Shown here: one piece after another, positions 58,743-64,000 of the stretch
Numbering within the stretch: the stretch's first letter is position 1
Layout of the letters: every line of letters begins with the position of its first letter
NCBI GenBank assembly: GCA_946406115.1
Contig: OX291557.1
Span: forward strand, 8,402,501-8,466,500
DNA length: 64,000 nt
Source of the DNA: Apoda limacodes
Lineage: Eukaryota > Arthropoda > Insecta > Lepidoptera > Limacodidae
Reading direction: 5' to 3'
The notes under the pieces: generated by a model
Told to the model about the DNA's origin: nothing
The model's database searches: none
The model's input: only the letters and a program-made list of their open reading frames with translations
Made by a program: the position numbers and the translations under genes

Positions 58743-59261
58743 TAGCACGTAACATTCTCAACTTGCTGTGTAGGAATGTCCTAATTATAAAATTCGAAAA
58801 AAAGCACGTATTTAATCGTAAACACATTTTTTATAATTCCTTTTTCAGTGTACCATTTAATTTTTTTTCTAATATCACCACCGCAAGCTACGTTGGTACA
58901 TACACCACTGGTAACAACAACAAAAAATAATGTTTATAAGTAGCCTCAATTACGAAAAAGTATCCCTACTGTGTAAAATTATTGCAACGTAACAACCTGT
59001 TCTAATGTTATGTTGGCCATAAAATATAGAAAAAATATGGTTGTACAATATCACGTCGTACCCATAAAATAAGACCACTGAAGCACGAGAGACACTAGCA
59101 TGCGTTACTTTTTACTTTTGTATACGAACATGGTATATTTGTATTCGTGTTTGTATCGTGGTATATTGAGATTCTAAAAATATAATTTTTATTTAAATAT
59201 AACTATTTTTCATTGATTTTAATATATCTACTATTAGACATTGACAGACTCGTTGAAAGTC

Positions 59262-59460
59262 ATTAGGATTTTACAAACAGTTTTGAATCGTCAAAGTTAA
59301 GAAATACAACAAACAACAATGTTGTTGATTTCTACCGAGAAGAATCCGGCAAAACTCGATAGTTACTCTTTCAAAAAAAATCATTATAACTACAAATACA
59401 ATTGATGTTTTAAGTAAAACAATTTTGACTACGTTCACGTTTTTCGTGTATATAATTAAA
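59262..59460 (-). mobile_element. 3' end of the Jockey-superfamily LINE (copy of 33.13-33.30 kb)
   Basis: GGATTTTACAAACAGTTTTG, AATCGTCAAAGTTA, AATGTTGTTGATTTCTACCG, GAAGAATCCGGCAA and ACAATTGATGTTTTAAGTAA match 33131-33290 closely. It includes the stop-proximal part only. Confidence 0.75.
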
Positions 59461-59714
59461 ACATTATTGTATAGCAGTACAATACATTCCATTACAATTT
59501 TATCAACGGTTCACACCGATTACTGAGATATTTTTTTTAAACCAAAAAGTAATACCTAAACCAGTTTATAACATAACCTACCTGCTCTATGAGTTTGGGC
59601 TAACGTGGTCTATGAGGTTGCTGTAGATGCGGGAGCGCCCCGTAACGAACCTGTCCCCCGTCAAAAACGCGGAACATTTTTAGAACTAGTAATAATCGTT
59701 CCGATTTAGCAAAC

Positions 59715-60150
59715 TTACTTCCAAACTCACTTGCGGTATCGAGCCCTTAAGTCTGAGGAGAGACTTCGCCTACCTGCGCGTGTTCTACCGCTTGTACAAT
59801 GGGTTGTGTTCTGAGGAATGGTTCGAAATGATACCCACGGCTACTTTCTACTATCGCACCGCTCGCCATCGGCAGGGAATTCATTCTCACACTTTAGACA
59901 ACACGGTTTCAGATAAACTTCCTCCCGCGAACGCTTGGGTTGTGGAATGAGCTCTGTGCCAAGGTTTTCTCCAAGGACTACAGTATGGGGTTCTTCAAGA
60001 AAGAAGTTATTCGATTTCTGAAGGGTCGGCAACGCGCGAGTGATACCCGCGAGTTGTGTTGCAAGCGTCCATAGGCTACGGTGACCGCTTACCATCAGGC
60101 GGACCGTAAGCTTGTTTGCCACCTTAGTGGTATAAAAAAAAAAAAAAGTC
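59715..60150 (+). mobile_element. CR1/Rex1-like LINE 3' fragment
   Basis: The sense strand encodes the family C-terminus (CTTAAGTCTGAGGAGAGACT, ACCGCTTGTACAATGGGTTG, GCCATCGGCAGGGAATTCAT). The 3'UTR follows (GGACTACAGTATGGGGTTCT, GGGTCGGCAACGCGCGAGTG, CATCAGGCGGACCGTAAGCT, CACCTTAGTGGTATAAAAAA). This intact 3' end is the best reference in the window for the family. Confidence 0.85.
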
Positions 60151-60469
60151 TTCTGGCAGGACGTCTTCTTTACTAACAAATCCTTCCGGGAGGGCTTCGT
60201 CGGGTGGACCCGGTACCCTGACTTGTAATTTCAGGATTTCCCCACCCACTGCATATGGCAGTTTGAAATACGGCTTTTTAATACCCATTGCACTAGATTA
60301 TATATTAGACACAAAAGACCGCAGCGCTTTTTAGTATAAGTCAACGTGAGCGTCAAATCGGGTTTTAGGCATTTACTAGAAAACTTTTTTTGATTTCAGT
60401 AGCAACAACCATGAACTATATGGTAATGCAGTACCCCGCGATAGTACAAAAAGTGTGTCACTAAATACT

Positions 60470-60522
60470 AAGTACCCATCCAATTACGGACCAAGCCTGA
60501 CGTTGTTTAACTTTGAATATTG
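60470..60522 (-). repeat. 5S rRNA-derived fragment
   Basis: The minus strand reads AAAGTTAAACAACGTCAGGC, TTGGTCCGTAATTGGATGGG, TAC: a diverged 5S internal promoter half. It is followed by GACACACTTTTTG as in its relatives. Confidence 0.65.
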
Positions 60523-60850
60523 AACTACGAATAATAATAGCAATCATTTGGTTATTTGTAATCAGAATTGTCAACTTTATGTGTCACCAATGCCAAGTGG
60601 TACTTTTAATAAAAAAGCGTTACTAACTTGTAGACAGTGTTTTAGGTAAAAAAATTGACCCTGTATAGAAGAACATATAACTAATGAATTTAACTACAAA
60701 AACATGAAAGCAATAATTTGCCTCGATAGAAAAAAAATCTAAAAGACCTTTAAATTTTCTGCTTTAAAGTATAACATTAAATTTCGCCCGTGCACTTAGC
60801 GCTCAAAACGAGGGACATCCTGGATACCACAACGGTCAGAGTCTTGGGTC

Positions 60851-61078
60851 ACCCCTCCTTACAGTCCTAATCTGGCACCGTGTAACTTCTTTTTATTCCC
60901 TAAAATAAAAAATCAGCTGAAAAGGATAAAGTTTTCAACGCTGGAAGACGCGCTAGCAGCGTTCGAGAAGGCCGTGGGAGAGGTGTCTGCGGCGGACTGG
61001 AAAAAATGTTACGAAAATTGGTTCAGAAGCATGAAACATTGTATACAGGCTGGTGGAGAGTTCTTTGAAAAAAATTAA
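60851..61078 (+). pseudogene. mariner-type transposase C-terminal remnant
   Basis: An uninterrupted 75-codon frame ends in TAA at 61076-61078. It starts PPYSPNLAPCNFFLFPKIKN, the catalytic-loop motif of Tc1/mariner transposases (usually HPPYSPDLAPxDYFLFP), where the third acidic residue is expected. Here NLAPCN has lost the Asp, so this copy is likely inactive. It continues LEDALAAFEKAVGEVSAADW and CIQAGGEFFEKN, matching the family C-terminus. No N-terminal HTH region is visible nearby. Confidence 0.75.
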
Positions 61079-61320
61079 TTAAAATATTTTATCCGTAGAA
61101 GTTAGTTTTTTAGTTTCTCAAAACTTTCTGAGTGTCCCACCTACACATTCATTAATTTGAACATTTCCTTTTTTTTGTGACAACCTTGACACATTTTCAG
61201 TGTCCAGCCGTTCAGACCACGACCAATACCTACGCAGGATGCCGACCTGTCCTGCAGGCCTACGAACGTTCCTACAACTAAAGCACGTACGTCTCTTTCT
61301 CGTGGCGTTGTGAATTCGAC

Positions 61321-61775
61321 TCAGGGTTGCCAGTTGGGAGTTTTCAAATTTCCCCAAATTTGTAATTATTTTTCCCCAAAATGAGACCTTTTTCAGAAAA
61401 AAACCCAAACTTGAGTGGGTGTTATTAACAAATAAATACACACTGAATACGTATCTACGTGCTTTTTGTTTATTTAGTTTAATAGATACTCAGAGCGTAA
61501 ATAACTTAGTTTTTTATTTTCCTTTTTTTTATTTAAGTTTATGGTTGACTGAACTTTTTTTAAAGGGTTTACGGCAAACTTTGCCGTCAAGTTTTTTAGA
61601 CCTCATCTAAGAAAATGAAATGCATTTCAGACTACATTGAGCTATTCTGAAATGTAAAATGATTGCTTAAAAATATAATACAGGGACATTTTATTCTATG
61701 ATTATCCCCAAATTTGGCCCAAACAACATATTTTTCCCCAAAATCGCGAAAAATCCCGCAGTTAGGCAGCACTGA
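61321..61775. mobile_element. Possible hAT-like non-autonomous element
   Basis: The left end AGGGTTGCCAGTTGGGAG is loosely complementary to the right end (GCAGTTAGGCAGCACTG). Both ends then carry CCCCAAATTTG and TTTTTCCCCAAAA words. The TIR match is imperfect and no transposase is present. Confidence 0.35.
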
Positions 61776-61914
61776 GCGACTGCTCGCAGCTTGGTCAGAT
61801 TCCACTGTCGGCCAGCTTCCACACGCGTCCTTATGCAGGATCCGCCACGGTACGCACGTTTCCTTTTGGTCGTGGTCGGCTTTCCTGCGGTTGCTCACGT
61901 CTTTTCAGCCTATG

Positions 61915-62280
61915 GACGCTTGCAACACCTAGGGCATCAATCGATAGCAGTGCGATGGTAAAAAGTAGCCATGAGCATCATTTCGAACAATTCCTCAGAA
62001 CACATCCCATTGTTCAAGCGGTAGAACAGACACAGGGAGGCAAAGTCTCTCTTCAAACTTAAGGGTTCGATACGACAAGTGGGTTTGGGATTTTCGCAGT
62101 CGATAATTCTCACAGCCCGTCGCTGAACCGAGTCCAAAGAAAGGCCGAGCTGGTATCCGGGTGCTTCTGCCCAGAGATGGCAACAGTAGGTACTCCATAT
62201 GGGGCGGACCTGCGAATCCTAAAGAGATGTTTCCTCTTCGAAATAATTGCTGTTCACACCATGACGCTAGTGGCAATATT
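61915..62280 (-). mobile_element. CR1/Rex1-like LINE C-terminal fragment
   Basis: The minus frame gives CRIEPLSLKRDFASLCLFYR, CSEELFEMMLMATFYH and (other frame) GNISLGFAGPPHMEYLLLPS, matching 51597-52042. It is truncated on both sides. Confidence 0.8.
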
Positions 62281-62779
62281 ATTGCACGAGGTGTGTTTTT
62301 TTAGAACTCAACAGAGGAAGGAACATATAATTATTCAGATTACGTTTTAGAAGAAAACCGAATTTGTCGAAATATGTGCGATGTGCTCTTTTCGAAATTG
62401 CGTATTAAATAACACCCAGACATAACATTACGACATTATGTTGGATAAATGGCGTACCTAGCTAAAATAATAAGCTAAAATTTGTTACTTCTGAGGAAGA
62501 CGTTTTCTGCGAAACGACATTTTAACTTAATTACCATCGCGCTTTATTAACCACATCAAGATTTAATTTTTAATGTCAATATAAATTATTATATTACTAC
62601 GTTATTTGGCTACGTTAGACTTAGGCACAACAGTGTCCTCGTACCTTAATGATAAAACGCCCAGAGTCCTGCCAGCAGGACTTTGAGTACTTTTGGAAGT
62701 ACTCAACTTTATTTTATCACAGCTTATTAATAAGAAGAGCTAAGAGAATTTTTACCTATCTCAAACTGACAAGCACAAA

Positions 62780-63030
62780 CACACATGTATGTCTGAGCAA
62801 AGAGTTTTCCTTTCATGCGTGTTCTACCGATTGTAATGAGCTGTGTTCTGAGAAGCTGGTTATGCCCACGGCTGCTTTTTACCATCGCACCCCTCGCCAT
62901 TGGCACGGAATTCATCCTCACACTTTTGAACCTAAATAGTCACGTACAGTGCGGTTTGAGAGGAACTTCCCCTGCGAATGTTAAGTTATCGAATGTTCTC
63001 TCTGTCAAGGTTTTCTCTAGGGACTACCAG
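62780..63030 (+). mobile_element. CR1/Rex1-like LINE 3' fragment, diverged
   Basis: The frame reads PTAAFYHRTPRHWHGIHPHT, and GTACAGTGCGGTTTGAGAGG and AGGTTTTCTCTAGGGACTAC follow, matching 59.8-60.0 kb with many changes. Confidence 0.75.
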
Positions 63031-63039
63031 AGAAATGTG

Positions 63040-63535
63040 ATATTACAAATGAATCGTGGTTTTATTCAGTTTAAAAGAATAGCAAAGACAAAGACTATCA
63101 CTCTTAGACGTTAACCCAAACCACTCTGTTACTGTTACTGTTTTTATTGTTGTGCTAAAACTTTTAATAGCTGTGTAAATATATATCCTTTGCAACTCGA
63201 AGCGGTTCAGTTTACAAAGGCAAAGCAACTCAGTCAGAAGTCGACGTCACTTAAGGAATATTGAATCTAAATGAAATTGGATTTCATGCGCGCAGGAGGC
63301 TTAAAACATTTAACCTATACCTATTTCAATTTGTTATGAAATACTCATATAAAAAGTGTCAAGGGATCAAGTACGTTTTAGAGAATCGGCGTCATTGAAG
63401 ATAATTTTTGTAACTTTTTTGGATCGTTATTGATTCTTTTAGTGAATTTCAATATTTGAATAAAGAATTCTCATACTTAGTCTTAGTATCTTTTTATTAA
63501 AAAAAAATTGTAAGAAATAAAAAGAAAAGAGTTTT
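63040..63535. other. Non-coding stretch
   Basis: No gene or element recognised. Confidence 0.4.
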
Positions 63536-63539
63536 TACA

Positions 63540-64000
63540 GCGGCCGGTCCATCCAAATTTAATGTGGACTTCTGCAACATCAGGGGTATTTACGCAAATC
63601 TTAACGCACTCCACCACCACCTAGAGACTGAGCAGCCGACCATTCTTTTTCTTAAGGAGACGCAGATATCCTGCCCGGCATATCTGCTGGGTATGCTTTG
63701 ATTACAGCTGTCACACTTGTATCTATGCGTGCCTTTACAGGACTTATAGCGGTGACGCGGACGTTGCTCGGCTCTTTATGCACCTAAATTTGACGACTAA
63801 CAAAGACTAGAGCAATATTCCACAGCAGAACTAGTTATTTTGGGAGACTTTAACGCCCTCCATCATTAGTGGCTCAGTTCTCGAACCAATAACTACGCAG
63901 GGATATTTGCTCATGAATTTGCTCTACCCTGTGAATTCTCTCAGCTCGTACTTTCTCCAACGAGAATACCAGATAAAGAGGACCATACGAGCTCCATACT
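63540..64000 (+). mobile_element. CR1/Rex1-like LINE endonuclease region, runs off the window
   Basis: Broken plus-strand frames spell FNVDFCNIRGIYANLNALHH, HLETEQPTILFLKETQ, LGDFNALHH-WLSS and AHEFALPCEFSQLVLSPTRI, then PDKEDHTSS at the edge. This is the endonuclease N-terminal half of the family at 51.5-53.9 kb, and includes the part missing there. Stops (for example after LHH) mark it as inactive. Confidence 0.85.

Noticed and set aside
61714..61932. 72-codon plus-strand frame (and its 88-codon antisense)
   Set aside because: Overlaps the possible hAT-like end and repeat-like sequence; no domain and no splice partners.

Overview
The window reads as AT-rich, intron-bearing nuclear DNA of an insect, almost certainly a moth or butterfly (Lepidoptera). 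Evidence: GT-AG introns; a peritrophin-type cuticle/chitin-binding gene; an insect neutral lipase; Jockey/CR1-type LINEs; Helitron-like elements with the TC...CTAG ends described for the lepidopteran Lep1 group; and tRNA- and 5S-derived repeats. Most of the 64 kb is transposon-derived or unassigned non-coding DNA. Nothing looks bacterial, viral or CRISPR-like.

Layout. 350-436 is the terminal exon of a villin-headpiece gene, with its probable long 3'UTR after it. 3.07-3.78 kb is a Harbinger-like element with TTA target duplication. 6.19-6.30 kb is a 3'-truncated U2 snRNA copy. 6.7-7.65 kb is a LINE remnant. 8.08-9.13 kb holds four exons of a THAP-domain gene with one frameshift. 10.68-16.33 kb is a long, decayed Jockey-type LINE with a possible target-site duplication. 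16.6-19.79 kb is a second THAP gene resembling the N-terminal part of P-element/THAP9 transposases; one of its exons is triplicated. 20.09-23.37 kb (minus strand) is a three-exon secreted protein with one chitin-binding type-2 domain followed by Glu-Pro, His-rich and acidic/dibasic repeats. 23.96-24.85 kb is a second, 5'-truncated copy of the Jockey-type LINE.

25-29.8 kb is non-coding with a tRNA-Tyr pseudogene and LINE tails. 29.87-36.40 kb is a three-exon secreted lipase with an intact Ser-Asp-His triad; its second intron carries an antisense LINE. 36.5-64 kb has no host gene I can support. It holds MITEs, Helitron-like elements (one nested in another repeat with exact A|T insertion flanks), a hAT-like TIR element that keeps a zinc-finger exon, a CR1/Rex1-like LINE whose arrangement fits twin-priming inversion, a mariner transposase C-terminus, and a further LINE endonuclease region running off the right edge.

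The genes do not form a pathway or operon; they are ordinary scattered insect genes in repeat-rich DNA. The most interesting items are the chitin-binding protein with regularly spaced basic clusters, the exon triplication in the P-element-like THAP gene, and several transposition signatures. I found no convincing new multi-gene system.
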